64,000 nucleotides of DNA from Microbispora rosea. GTDB lineage: Bacteria > Actinomycetota > Actinomycetes > Streptosporangiales > Streptosporangiaceae. The stretch lies in assembly GCF_900156315.1 (NCBI RefSeq), contig NZ_FTNI01000032.1, positions 54,039 through 118,038 of the forward strand, given 5' to 3'. The notes beneath the pieces were generated by a model. It saw only the letters and a list, made by a program, of their open reading frames with translations. It had not been told where the DNA came from and did no database searches. This document shows, piece by piece, positions 1 to 7,782 of the stretch (positions within the stretch are counted from its first letter, which is position 1; each line of letters opens with the position of its first letter). A program made the translations under genes and the position numbers.

Positions 1-97
1 CGGCGGTCAGCAGCGCCTCGTCATCGGGATGGGCGTGGAAGAACACCGCCGTCCTCATCGCGCCCCACGGAACGTCGTCATCGCGTGCTCCACTCAT
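1..97 (-). CDS. PIG-L family deacetylase, N-terminal fragment
   Basis: Only the first 32 codons are inside the window; the gene runs off the left edge. The reading frame contains FFHAHPDDEALL, the AHPDDE signature of the PIG-L/LmbE/MshB zinc deacetylases, where the His and Asp residues bind zinc and activate water. Members remove acetyl groups from N-acetylglucosaminyl conjugates, as MshB does in mycothiol synthesis. The start is either ATG at 97 or ATG at 58; both are in frame and the second lies right before the conserved strand. It is divergent from the GT4 gene. The substrate cannot be read from this fragment. Confidence 0.85.
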   Translation of the reverse strand, partial: MSGARDDDVPWGAMRTAVFFHAHPDDEALLTA

Positions 98-218
98 CTG
101 CGCCGGCTTCCGCCCATGATCCCACGTGGCCCGGGTCGCGTGACGTCGGCCTCCCCTGTGAGCAGTCAGGACAGGCGCGCGGTTTGATGGGCGTGGCGTG
201 CTCTGCCAGGCTGACCCG

Positions 219-1331
219 GTGAGGATTCTTCACGTCAGCGACTGCTACCTGCCGCGGCTCGGAGGGATCGAGGTGCAGGTCGCCGACCTCGTCAGGGCCC
301 AGCGAGAGGCGGGCCACACGGTCGAGGTGGTGACGGCGACGCCGGGGGAGCGGCTGCCGGGGGTGCACCGCGTGGTCGCGAACCTCCCGTTCGACCTGCC
401 CGTCCATCCGCGCGGCACGGCCCACCTTCTCCGCATCATGGCGAGCGGCCGGTACGACGTGGCGCACGTCCACACGGGGGCCGTCTCGCCGTTCGCGTGG
501 ATGGGAGTGCACGCGGCGGTGCGGTCCGGGCTGCCGGTGGTCGCGACCGTCCACAGCATGTGGGATCCGGTCACCCGGGGCGTCTATCGGGCGCTGGAGG
601 CGGCCTTCGGGTGGCGGCGCTGGGGCCTGGTCCTCACCGCCGTCAGCGAGGCCGCCGCGCGCCCCATCCGCGCCGTGGCCGGGCCTAGGGTGCCCGTACA
701 GGTGGTGTCGAACGGCCTCGACGTGACCTCGTGGCGGCCCGAGCCCGGTTCGGAACGGCACAGCGCCGTACGGGACGCCGGGGACGGGACGGTGCATGTG
801 GTGGCGGTGGGAAGGCTGGCGCCGCGCAAGCAGCCGTTGCGCCTGCTCAAGCTGCTGGAGACGGCGCGTGACAGGGTGCCGGGGAACGTCGCGATGCGCG
901 CGACGATCGTGGGCGACGGCCCGGCCCGCGGGCGCATGGAGCGCTACCTGAGGGCGCGCCGGATGAGCTGGGTGTCGCTGCCGGGCAGGTACAGCCGGGA
1001 GCAGATCAAGGACCTGCTGGCCGGGGCCGACGTGTTCGTGGCCCCGGCGCCGCGCGAGTCGTTCGGCCTGGCCGCGCTGGAGGCCCGCGCGGCCGGCGTG
1101 CCGGTGGTCGCGCGGGCGCAGAGCGGCGTGGCCGACTTCGTCAGGCCGGGCAAGGAGGGCCTGCTGGGCCGCACGTTCGACGACCTCGTCGCCTCGGTCG
1201 TACGGCTGGCCCGCGACTCCGCCCTGCGTCAGTCGATCGCCGAGCACAACAGGGAGACGGAGCCGGTCCGGTGCTCCTGGCCCGCCGTGCTTGAGGGCTT
1301 CGCCCACTGCTACGAGCTGGCCGGAAGCTGA
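219..1331 (+). CDS. GT4 family glycosyltransferase
   Basis: Predicted retaining GT-B glycosyltransferase that uses a nucleotide sugar, probably at the cytoplasmic face. The N-terminus VRILHVSDCYLPRLGGIE carries the GT4 acceptor-side Gly-rich loop. The C-terminal half has GRLAPRKQP and the EX7E-type nucleotide-sugar motif RESFGLAALEA near residue 280. I chose GTG at 219 because homology-type sequence begins there; GTG at 198 is an in-frame alternative, and neither has a strong ribosome site. It is divergent from a PIG-L deacetylase, a common GT4/PIG-L pairing, also seen as MshA/MshB in mycothiol synthesis. The acceptor is unknown. Confidence 0.85.
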   Translation: MRILHVSDCYLPRLGGIEVQVADLVRAQREAGHTVEVVTATPGERLPGVHRVVANLPFDLPVHPRGTAHLLRIMASGRYDVAHVHTGAVSPFAWMGVHAAVRSGLPVVATVHSMWDPVTRGVYRALEAAFGWRRWGLVLTAVSEAAARPIRAVAGPRVPVQVVSNGLDVTSWRPEPGSERHSAVRDAGDGTVHVVAVGRLAPRKQPLRLLKLLETARDRVPGNVAMRATIVGDGPARGRMERYLRARRMSWVSLPGRYSREQIKDLLAGADVFVAPAPRESFGLAALEARAAGVPVVARAQSGVADFVRPGKEGLLGRTFDDLVASVVRLARDSALRQSIAEHNRETEPVRCSWPAVLEGFAHCYELAGS

Positions 1332-1349
1332 TCCGGGGTCACTCGGGGT

Positions 1350-1445
1350 CTAGTAGGGGAGGACCCTTCCCGAGGGGGTGCGCAGGTCGATCGGGGCGGG
1401 AGTTCTCGGCGGCCGCGGTCGCGGCACGATCTGCACCTTCTTCAT
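1350..1445 (-). CDS. 31-residue Pro/Arg-rich small peptide
   Basis: A short frame with a near-perfect ribosome site (AAAGGAGG, 6 nt before ATG at 1445) encodes 31 residues. The peptide begins MKKVQIVPRPRPPRTP and ends SGRVLPY, with seven prolines, no cysteine and strong positive charge. It lies 174 bp downstream of the CysRS-like gene on the same strand and is convergent with the GT4 gene, ending 18 bp before it. It has no signal peptide and matches no family I know. It may be a ribosomally made precursor or scaffold peptide, a leader peptide or a small structural protein. The ribosome site is the main evidence that it is translated. Confidence 0.5.
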   Translation of the reverse strand: MKKVQIVPRPRPPRTPAPIDLRTPSGRVLPY

Positions 1446-1619
1446 CGGGGCCCTCCTTTCGGCGGAGTCCGTCAGCTGGTGCCTTCATGATTCCCATGAA
1501 TTGGCCGAGATTATCCTCCGAGCGTCAGTTCTTGTTCTTGTAACATCCGCCCGTCGGTCATCCGCGCGTGGCGGACGGCTGGGCGGGGGCCGCCCGCACG
1601 CCGGCCGGGCGATCAAGAT

Positions 1620-2975
1620 CTATCTGATAAGCGCGGCATGCTCGATTTGGCGGCGTTTAGCGAGCGCCCTCTCGATGTGCTGCTCCATGATCCGCGCGCG
1701 TTCGTGATCTCCCTGCCGGGCGCTGGCGGCGGCGAGATTACGGACCACCCGGAGTACGGCCCCCGCCACTTCCTGCAGATGCGTTTCCCGATGCCAGGTA
1801 TCGCTGAGCGGATCGAGGCCGAGCACATTCAGCATGGCCCGGACCGATCGGCATTTCGCGGCCGCCTGCTCGCGATCTCCGGACGCCAGCGCGGCGTTGC
1901 CCTCGGCCACCGCGCCGTGGACGGCCGCGAGGGCCTGCGGCACATTCAGGTCGTTGTCCATGGCCTCGCTGAACTGCGGGGGGAGGGACGCGGCGGCGTC
2001 GGAGGACACCCGCAGCACGAACCTCTCGATCCGCCGGTAGGCCGCCGCCGCCTCGTCCAGGGCGTCGGGGCTGAATTCCACCGGCGACCGGTAATGGGCC
2101 GCCGCCAGGTAATAGCGGAGTTCGGCCGGCCGTACGCGGTCGAGCAGGGCGGGGACGGCCAGCGGGTTGCGGTGGTGTTTGCGTATCTTCTCGCCCCGGT
2201 GCGTCACCGGCCCGTTGTGCAGCCAGAATCGCGCGAAAGAGTCTCCGGCGGCCCGCGACTGGGCCATCTCGTTCTCGTGGTGCGGAAATATGAGATTGGC
2301 TCCGCCGCCGTGGATGTCGAATTCCGCGCCCAGATATCTGCGGGCCATCGCGGAACACTCCAGATGCCACCCCGGGCGCCCCTCGCCCCAGGGTGAATCC
2401 CACACCGGCTCGCCGGGTTTGGCGCTCTTCCACAATGCGAAATCGCGCGGGTCGCGTTTTCCGTGCTCGTTCTCCTCGGTCGCCCTCAGGTGTCTCGCCT
2501 GCTGCCGGGAGAGGGACCCGTAATGCGGGTAGGCGCCGACCGAGAAATAGACGTTTCCGTCGGACTCGTAGGCGTGGCCGGACGCGACGAGCTGCTCGAC
2601 CATCTCGATCATCTCCGGGATGTGCCCCGTCGCCCGCGGCTCCACGCTGGGCGGAAGGCATCCCAGGGCGGTGTAGGTGCGGACGAAGGCGCGGTGGACG
2701 GGGTCGGTGACCCGCCACCAGGGAACCCCCTCGGAAATGGCCCTGTGAATTATCTTGTCCTCGATGTCGGTGACGTTCCGGCAGAGCAGGACCTCATATC
2801 CGCTGTTTTTCAGCCAGCGGTGCAGGATGTCGAAATTCACCTGCGATCTGAGCTGTCCCACGTGCGGCGGAACGACGACGGTGGGACCGCAGAGATAAAT
2901 CGACACAGTTCCGGGAATTCGGGGGACGAAATCGCGGACGGCGCGGCGATGCGTATCGTAAAGGCGAAGACCCAC
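1620..2975 (-). CDS. Divergent cysteinyl-tRNA synthetase paralogue
   Basis: A 451-residue class I CysRS homologue. The zinc site looks intact: Cys29 in YLCGPTV, Cys in WHLECSAM, and His/Glu in FPHHENEMAQ. The ATP-site signatures are altered: HIGH reads HVGQ and KMSKS reads KIRKH, keeping both lysines but losing both serines and gaining basic residues. A helical C-terminal region remains, so it is longer than typical MshC (about 410 residues). The housekeeping CysRS is probably elsewhere. It might be a weak CysRS, a resistance copy, or a ligase that activates cysteine for something other than tRNA. It starts at GTG 2975, with no ribosome site but a leaderless-type promoter immediately upstream. 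Confidence 0.8.
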   Translation of the reverse strand: MGLRLYDTHRRAVRDFVPRIPGTVSIYLCGPTVVVPPHVGQLRSQVNFDILHRWLKNSGYEVLLCRNVTDIEDKIIHRAISEGVPWWRVTDPVHRAFVRTYTALGCLPPSVEPRATGHIPEMIEMVEQLVASGHAYESDGNVYFSVGAYPHYGSLSRQQARHLRATEENEHGKRDPRDFALWKSAKPGEPVWDSPWGEGRPGWHLECSAMARRYLGAEFDIHGGGANLIFPHHENEMAQSRAAGDSFARFWLHNGPVTHRGEKIRKHHRNPLAVPALLDRVRPAELRYYLAAAHYRSPVEFSPDALDEAAAAYRRIERFVLRVSSDAAASLPPQFSEAMDNDLNVPQALAAVHGAVAEGNAALASGDREQAAAKCRSVRAMLNVLGLDPLSDTWHRETHLQEVAGAVLRVVRNLAAASARQGDHERARIMEQHIERALAKRRQIEHAALIR

Positions 2976-2982
2976 CTAGCCG

Positions 2983-3012
2983 AGGGTAAGCGACTTATCC
3001 GCTCGCTGTCGA
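2983..3012 (-). promoter_or_regulatory. Leaderless promoter of the CysRS-like gene
   Basis: On the minus strand a -35 box TCGACA (3012-3007) and a -10 box TACCCT (2988-2983) are separated by 18 bp. The -10 box is followed by 7 nt and then GTG at 2975. This matches the actinobacterial TANNNT leaderless layout, in which transcription begins at or next to the start codon. The lack of a Shine-Dalgarno sequence agrees with it. Confidence 0.5.
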
Positions 3013-3101
3013 TAGCGCGGGCCGACCCCGCCCCGCACACCGGGAAATGGCGATTGTGAGGACGGGGAATAAGGACGATCCGCCCGCTGGTTGGCGCAGG
3101 C

Positions 3102-3845
3102 ATGGAGCCGACGAAACGGGGCCGCGTCCGGGTGGAGACGACGGCCAAGCGCGTGCGTGCCTACGTCGAGGGCCGGGCGGTGGCCGACACCACCCGGGCC
3201 CTGCTGGTCTGGGAGGTCCCCTACTACCCGACGTACTACTTCCCGGCGGACGACGTCCGCGCGGAGGAGCTGAAGGCCACCGGGGAGACGCGGCACTCGC
3301 CGAGCAGGGGCGACGCGGCGGTCCACGACGTGGCCGGCCGGGCGGGCGCCGCCCTCGTGTACGGGGACGACGCGCCGCTGGAGCAGATCCGGGGCCACGT
3401 CCGCTTCGAGTGGAACGCGATGGACAACTGGTTCGAGGAGGACGAGGAGGTCTTCGTCCATCCCCGCGACCCGTACACGCGGGTGGACATCCTGCCCAGT
3501 TCGCGTCACGTACGGGTGGAGGTGGGCGGCGTCACCGTCGCCGACTCGCGCAGCCCGCGCATCCTGTTCGAGACCGGCCTGCCGCCGCGTTACTACCTGC
3601 CGAAGACCGACGTGCGGCTGGACCTGCTGCGCCCGTCGGAGACCGTGACCCACTGCCCGTACAAGGGCCGCGCGGTGTACTGGTCGGTCGGCGAGGACGA
3701 ATCCGGCAGGGACCTCGTCTGGTCGTACCCCACGCCGCTCCCGGAGTCGCAGAAGATCGCCGGGCTGGTCGCCTTCTACGACGAGAAGGTGGACGTGTAC
3801 GTCGACGGCGTCCTCCAGGACCGCCCGAAGTCGAAGTTCGCCTGA
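3102..3845 (+). CDS. Tandem DUF427 domain protein
   Basis: A 247-residue soluble protein with two DUF427 units, roughly residues 10-110 and 125-235. Each has the family pattern of a strand-rich core with VPYYPTYYFP or LPPRYYLP followed by an acidic and Tyr-rich segment (TVTHCPYKGRAVYWSV in the second). DUF427 proteins are common in actinobacteria and fungi, with no established biochemical role. The start ATG at 3102 opens the first domain. It is divergent from the CysRS-like gene and convergent with the VapC-like gene. No active-site residues can be assigned. Confidence 0.85.
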   Translation: MEPTKRGRVRVETTAKRVRAYVEGRAVADTTRALLVWEVPYYPTYYFPADDVRAEELKATGETRHSPSRGDAAVHDVAGRAGAALVYGDDAPLEQIRGHVRFEWNAMDNWFEEDEEVFVHPRDPYTRVDILPSSRHVRVEVGGVTVADSRSPRILFETGLPPRYYLPKTDVRLDLLRPSETVTHCPYKGRAVYWSVGEDESGRDLVWSYPTPLPESQKIAGLVAFYDEKVDVYVDGVLQDRPKSKFA

Positions 3846-3858
3846 CCCTCGCTACCGG

Positions 3859-4281
3859 TCAGCCGTGAAGGTCGAACGGATTCAGCACAGAGACACCGGT
3901 GCCCTCGAAGTCCTTGACGTTCCGGCTGACCAGGGTCCATCCGTGCACCCTGGCCGTCGCCGCGATCAGGCCGTCCGTCGTCGGCAGGGTTCGTACGCCG
4001 TTCAGCCGTCCCCACTCCTCGGCGACCGCGGGAGTCACGGGGACGATGCGGTCTCCGAACTGCCGCTGCAAGGCGTGCAGCCAGCGCTCCAGCACCGCCG
4101 CCTGTGCGGGGTCGCTGCGCCTGCGGAGTTCGACTCCGCAACGGATCTCGCCGACGGTGAGGCTGCTCATGTAGAGCGTGGGTCCGTGAGCCGCGTCGAT
4201 CCAGTCCCTGACTGAGACGCTCCCGTTCCGCTTGCGCGCCTCCGACACCACGTTCGTGTCGAGCAGATAGCCGACGGGCAT
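3859..4281 (-). CDS. VapC-type PIN-domain ribonuclease toxin
   Basis: A 140-residue PIN-domain protein. The N-terminal strand MPVGYLLDTNVVSEA supplies the first catalytic Asp, VGEIRCG the conserved Glu, and TTDGLIAATA a later Asp; together they bind the metal ion for single-strand RNA cleavage. The start ATG at 4281 overlaps the antitoxin stop by one base (TGATG), so translation is coupled; the longer upstream frame has no family similarity. This is a type II toxin inhibited by the adjacent antitoxin. Its RNA target is unknown. Confidence 0.9.
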   Translation of the reverse strand: MPVGYLLDTNVVSEARKRNGSVSVRDWIDAAHGPTLYMSSLTVGEIRCGVELRRRSDPAQAAVLERWLHALQRQFGDRIVPVTPAVAEEWGRLNGVRTLPTTDGLIAATARVHGWTLVSRNVKDFEGTGVSVLNPFDLHG

Positions 4282-4532
4282 CAGCCGAGGTCCACCTCTC
4301 GTGGGAGGTCCTTGTTCCGAGGGAACTCGACGTCGTCGTCCCAATCGGGGTCCGCGAGGAGGAAACGGGCGAAGTCGGGGGCGTCTCCTTTGAGACGGCG
4401 GTATTCGGCGATGTCGATGACCACCGCGACCTCTTCACCGTGCCGTGTAACGACCTGCGGGCCTTCGTCAAGCGCGCGGCGCACGACCTCGCTGAACCGT
4501 TGTTTCGCCTCTTGCACCTGCCAGGCGGTCAT
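4281..4532 (-). CDS. Phd/YefM-type antitoxin
   Basis: An 83-residue protein starting MTAWQVQEAKQRFSEVVRRA, the amphipathic DNA-binding start of Phd/YefM antitoxins, followed by GPQVVTRHGEEVAVVI and a flexible acidic C-terminus that would wrap the toxin. It lies directly upstream of the PIN toxin with a one-base overlap. Such proteins repress their own operon. A short repeat, TCTAGTCTGTCTAGA near 4545-4559, lies just upstream of the start and could be the autoregulatory operator; this is inferred. Confidence 0.88.
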   Translation of the reverse strand: MTAWQVQEAKQRFSEVVRRALDEGPQVVTRHGEEVAVVIDIAEYRRLKGDAPDFARFLLADPDWDDDVEFPRNKDLPREVDLG

Positions 4533-4620
4533 AGCGGCGCTCCTGTCTAGTCTGTCTAGATAGGACTATAGGCGCTGGCGGGCGGCGGCGCGGTCGAGCG
4601 GGAGCTGTGCCGCGGGTGAC

Positions 4621-4908
4621 TCAGCGGCGGATGACGTGGAGGACGCTGGCGATGCGCTCCGCGGCGGTGACCACGTCGGAGGCGTGCCCGATCCGGCCGG
4701 CCCAGGACAGCCAGTACCACCACTCGCCGTCGCTGGCGCTGGACGCGAGCACGTCCTCGGCCATCGTGGGCTCCATGGGGTTGATGACGCGCAGACGTGG
4801 ATAGAGGCCGGCCGGCGCCGTCAGGCGCACCTGGAAGGAGTGGGCCTCGAGCTGCGCGGCGAGCCGCTCCAGGTGGTCCATCGCCTCGCTGCGGTCTACC
4901 GTCGTCAT
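4621..4908 (-). CDS. Hypothetical 95-residue protein
   Basis: A small soluble protein with an N-terminal helix (SEAMDHLERLAAQLEAH), a strand pair around LTAPAGLYPRLRVINP, an aromatic stretch GEWWYWLSWAGRIG, and a C-terminal helix. The composition suggests a compact alpha/beta fold. It is divergent from the XRE-type regulator, 240 bp away, an arrangement common for small partner proteins of XRE regulators in actinomycetes. I do not recognise the family and assign no function. Confidence 0.6.
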   Translation of the reverse strand: MTTVDRSEAMDHLERLAAQLEAHSFQVRLTAPAGLYPRLRVINPMEPTMAEDVLASSASDGEWWYWLSWAGRIGHASDVVTAAERIASVLHVIRR

Positions 4909-5090
4909 GGTCAGCCTCCGGGAACGTCAGGACCTATCACCGGAAAGGGTGAACCCGCAACGACCCACCGGCAATCGCGCCGATTCGCCGAAACCGTGCA
5001 ATAACCAGGGAACTCGCTCGGATTCCGTGGAACACCCGCGGGTTCGGGAACACGAAGGGGTAACAGTCCCGGGGGGTTGCGTGCCTGCGC

Positions 5091-5117
5091 GTTTACCTTG
5101 GGGAAACAACCGTAAAC
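5091..5117. promoter_or_regulatory. GTTTAC/GTAAAC inverted repeat upstream of the XRE gene
   Basis: GTTTAC (5091-5096) and GTAAAC (5112-5117) form an inverted repeat with 15 bp between arms, and an inner GTTT/AAAC pair overlaps it. The site lies 31 bp before the regulator start, in the gap shared with the divergent 95-residue gene. Autoregulation of one or both genes is inferred. Confidence 0.35.
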
Positions 5118-5148
5118 GGGGACCGCTTCACCAGTGGAGGGCGTGCAC

Positions 5149-6639
5149 ATGGCCCGCGGAGAGCACTCACCCGCTTGCGCGCGTCGCTGGCGCGAACAGG
5201 CACAGGCACGGCAGTGGACGCTCTGGCAGACCGTTCAGGCGATCCACGGGTGCTGCGGCGTCAGCCTGCTGAAAGCGCACAGGCTCGGCCGCGGGTGGTC
5301 GGCCAGGCAGGCGATCGAGGAGCTGGAGCAGTTGTGCGAGCAGCACAATCTCGGTCACCCTCGGGCGAGCATCGACCTGCTGAACGCCTGGGAGAACAAC
5401 CGGGCCCGCCCGCGTCCCCAGACCATCGACCTGCTGGCCCGGCTCTACCGGGCCAACGCCGTACGGCTCGGCCTGGCCGGCGACTACTGCGAGGACACGG
5501 GCGGGCAGAAGATCGTCGTGGTGGGGCCGGGCCAGACCGGTGAGCAGGCCCGGGCCGAGGACCCGGCCGCCGACGACGCGGAGCGCCGGGCGCTGTTCCA
5601 CCAGGCGATGCTGATGGGCACGCCGAGCGGCCGGTTCTTCGCGGAGGTCGAGGGCCTGCGCCACGACCTCGACCGCACGATGGCCACGGGCACGGTGAGC
5701 GAGGACCAGCTCGACCGGCTGGACGAGCAGGTGCTGCGCTACCGCAGGGAGTACATGACGACCCCGCCGACGCCGATGCTCTGCCGGGTCATGCTGGAGA
5801 TCTCCGACGTGCGCCGGCTGAGCGGGGTCCGCCAGCCGTCGTCGGTGCAGCGCCGCCTGCTCACCGCGACCACCATGCTCACCCTGCTCGCCGCCGACGC
5901 GCTGATGAAGCTGGGCGACACCCGCCAGGCCCACGCCTGGTACGGCACCGCCCGCGCCGCCTCCGACGACGTGGGCGACCTGCGGCTGCGGGCGCTCGTG
6001 CGGGCCCAGCAGACCATGCTCCTCTACTACTACGGCGACCTGAACGAGACGGTGCGGCTGGCCCGCGAGGCGCGGATGCTGGCCGGCTCGGCCCCCAGCT
6101 CGCCCGCGGCGCTGGCGGCGGCGGCCGAGGCCCGCGCGCTGGCCAGGATGGGGGACGGCAAGGCCGCCAGGATCGCGCTCGCCGAGGCGGAGCAGATCTT
6201 CGCCCGCATGCGCGGCATCAGCCAGGACGACCTGGCCTTCGTCTTCACCGAAAAGCGGATGAAGTTCTACCGCACCGGCACCCTGATCGAGCTGGGGGAC
6301 GCCCAGCAGGTGCAGGGCATCGACGGGTTCCCCCCGGGTTTCCAGACCATCGACCCGGCGCTGATCCTGCTCGACCAGGCGAGCCACCTGGCCAGGCACG
6401 GCGACCACGAGGAGGCGTGCAGGATCGCCGCGGACGCGCTGCGGCAGGTGCCCGCCGAGCACCGCACGTCGATCGTCGTCACCCGGGCCAGGGCCCTGCT
6501 GGCGGACGCCGATCCCGCGCTGCCCGCCGTACGGCGCCTGCGACGGGTGCTGTCGGAGTCGTCGCCCACGCTCGCCCTCAGCGGGCTGTTCCCCGTCGCG
6601 GACGTCCACGTCGCCGCCGAGACCGCCGAGAACGCCTGA
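5149..6639 (+). CDS. XRE-type regulator with TPR-like C-terminus
   Basis: A 496-residue protein. The first 110 residues form an XRE-like DNA-binding domain that includes LLNAWENNRARPRPQTIDLLARLYR, the usual recognition region of this actinomycete family. The remaining part is a long series of Ala/Leu/Arg helices resembling tetratricopeptide repeats. ATG at 5149 has GGAGGG 8 nt upstream; GTG at 5134 is in frame but lacks a site. A phosphotransferase gene follows after 7 bp, so the two are one operon. The ligand and regulon are unknown. Confidence 0.8.
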   Translation: MARGEHSPACARRWREQAQARQWTLWQTVQAIHGCCGVSLLKAHRLGRGWSARQAIEELEQLCEQHNLGHPRASIDLLNAWENNRARPRPQTIDLLARLYRANAVRLGLAGDYCEDTGGQKIVVVGPGQTGEQARAEDPAADDAERRALFHQAMLMGTPSGRFFAEVEGLRHDLDRTMATGTVSEDQLDRLDEQVLRYRREYMTTPPTPMLCRVMLEISDVRRLSGVRQPSSVQRRLLTATTMLTLLAADALMKLGDTRQAHAWYGTARAASDDVGDLRLRALVRAQQTMLLYYYGDLNETVRLAREARMLAGSAPSSPAALAAAAEARALARMGDGKAARIALAEAEQIFARMRGISQDDLAFVFTEKRMKFYRTGTLIELGDAQQVQGIDGFPPGFQTIDPALILLDQASHLARHGDHEEACRIAADALRQVPAEHRTSIVVTRARALLADADPALPAVRRLRRVLSESSPTLALSGLFPVADVHVAAETAENA

Positions 6640-6646
6640 AACCGCC

Positions 6647-7570
6647 ATGAGGACGATGGAGCCGGCACCGCTGGCCGAGGAGGCGTTCGGGGTCCTGCGC
6701 GAGGTCTGCGCGAAGATCGGGGTGGACACGCGGGGCGCGCGGCTCCTGCGGCTGCGCAGCAACGCGGTCTTCAAGCTGCAGGGAGACGTGGCGGGCGGGG
6801 AGCTGGTGGTGCGGATCGCGACCGCGCCGGACGCGCTGACCCGGCTGCCGGTGGTCGTGGCGGTCGCCCGCTGGCTCGCCGACCGGGGCTTCCCGACCGT
6901 GCGGCCCGCCGACGAGATCGCCGACCAGCCGATCGTGCACGACGGCCGGGCGGTCACCTTCTGGCGGTACGTCCCCTCCCGCGGCCGTCCGACGACCCGG
7001 CAGCTCGGCCGGGTGCTGCGCAGCCTGCACCGCGAGCCGGTGCCGCCGGTGGGGCTGCGGACGCTCACCGACCCCCTCGCCGAGGTGCGGCACGCGGTGG
7101 AGCACCGGGCCGAGGTGCTCACCGTCGCCCAGCGGTCCTGGCTGAGCGACCGCATCGAGGAGCTCACCGGGCGCTGGCACGACCTGGACACCGGCTCGCC
7201 GGTGCTGCTGCACGGGGACGCCTGGATCGACAACCTGCTGCGCTGCCAGGACGGGCACGTGGTGCTGTGCGACTGGGACGGCGTGGCCGTCGGCCCGCGC
7301 CAGTGGGACCTGGTGCACACCTACCACGGGCAGCGCCGCTTCGGCCTGTCGGCGGCCGACGTGGACGAGTTCGCCCGCGCGTACGGCTCGGACCTGCGGC
7401 TGTGGCCCGGCTACAGCACCCTGATGGAGGTGCGAGACATGTACGCCGTGGGCATCCATATCCGGAACGCCTCCGGCGACCCGTTCTCCCGGCAGGAGTT
7501 GCCCCGGCGGCTCGACTCGCTCACACGCGGTGACGGGCACGCGCGCTGGTACATGGCGGCACCGGCATAG
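6647..7570 (+). CDS. Aminoglycoside/choline-kinase-fold phosphotransferase
   Basis: A 307-residue protein of the APH/choline kinase fold. The catalytic loop VLLHGDAWIDNLL gives the HGDxxxxN Brenner motif, and VVLCDWDGVAVGPRQWDL supplies the metal-binding Asp; the N-terminal lobe has a short nucleotide-binding strand set (AVFKLQGD...LVVRIA). Such enzymes phosphorylate small hydroxylated molecules, but some are not resistance enzymes. It begins 7 bp after the XRE/TPR regulator stop, and both are probably co-transcribed. The substrate cannot be predicted. Confidence 0.8.
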   Translation: MRTMEPAPLAEEAFGVLREVCAKIGVDTRGARLLRLRSNAVFKLQGDVAGGELVVRIATAPDALTRLPVVVAVARWLADRGFPTVRPADEIADQPIVHDGRAVTFWRYVPSRGRPTTRQLGRVLRSLHREPVPPVGLRTLTDPLAEVRHAVEHRAEVLTVAQRSWLSDRIEELTGRWHDLDTGSPVLLHGDAWIDNLLRCQDGHVVLCDWDGVAVGPRQWDLVHTYHGQRRFGLSAADVDEFARAYGSDLRLWPGYSTLMEVRDMYAVGIHIRNASGDPFSRQELPRRLDSLTRGDGHARWYMAAPA

Positions 7571-7782
7571 CCTCGGGTAATCGCGGGTACTGACCGTACA
7601 GGCTGCGAGTGTCGCAGTAGACAATTCCTGAAAACATGGTTTGTAAAAAGCGCACCCGGGTCAGACCCGGTGGCGGATATGCGCGCATTTCCAGCGTCTC
7701 ACGCGGTCGCGCGACGAATCCGCTGCGCAGCCTCGTGCTCCCGACCTGGGAACATGGTGTGGCTTCCAAGAAGGAGAAGCAG
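7571..7782 (+). promoter_or_regulatory. Long 5' leader region of the cold-shock gene
   Basis: The 212-bp gap before the cold-shock gene contains a perfect hairpin, CCGGGTC/GACCCGG (7656-7670, one-base loop), and no convincing gene. Long structured leaders are typical of csp mRNAs, where folding changes with temperature. That this region acts so is inferred. Confidence 0.35.

Noticed and set aside
78..1307. A 409-codon minus-strand open frame opposite the GT4 gene
   Set aside because: The plus frame has clear GT4 motifs, and this frame is His/Arg/Pro-rich shadow sequence typical of high-GC DNA.
1495..1560. A 16-residue frame (MTDGRMLQEQ...) upstream of the small peptide gene
   Set aside because: It is too short, has no clear ribosome site and uses a TTA codon; not supportable without conservation data.
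1378..1707. A 109-codon plus-strand frame over the small peptide gene
   Set aside because: It has no family similarity, overlaps the 3' end of the CysRS-like gene antisense, and has no ribosome site.
1620..2975. Calling the CysRS-like gene mshC or cysS
   Set aside because: The length and C-terminal region differ from MshC, and the altered ATP-site motifs differ from cysS; neither symbol is justified.
5167..7320. A 717-codon minus-strand open frame
   Set aside because: It lies opposite the XRE regulator and phosphotransferase, both with motifs; it is compositional shadow.
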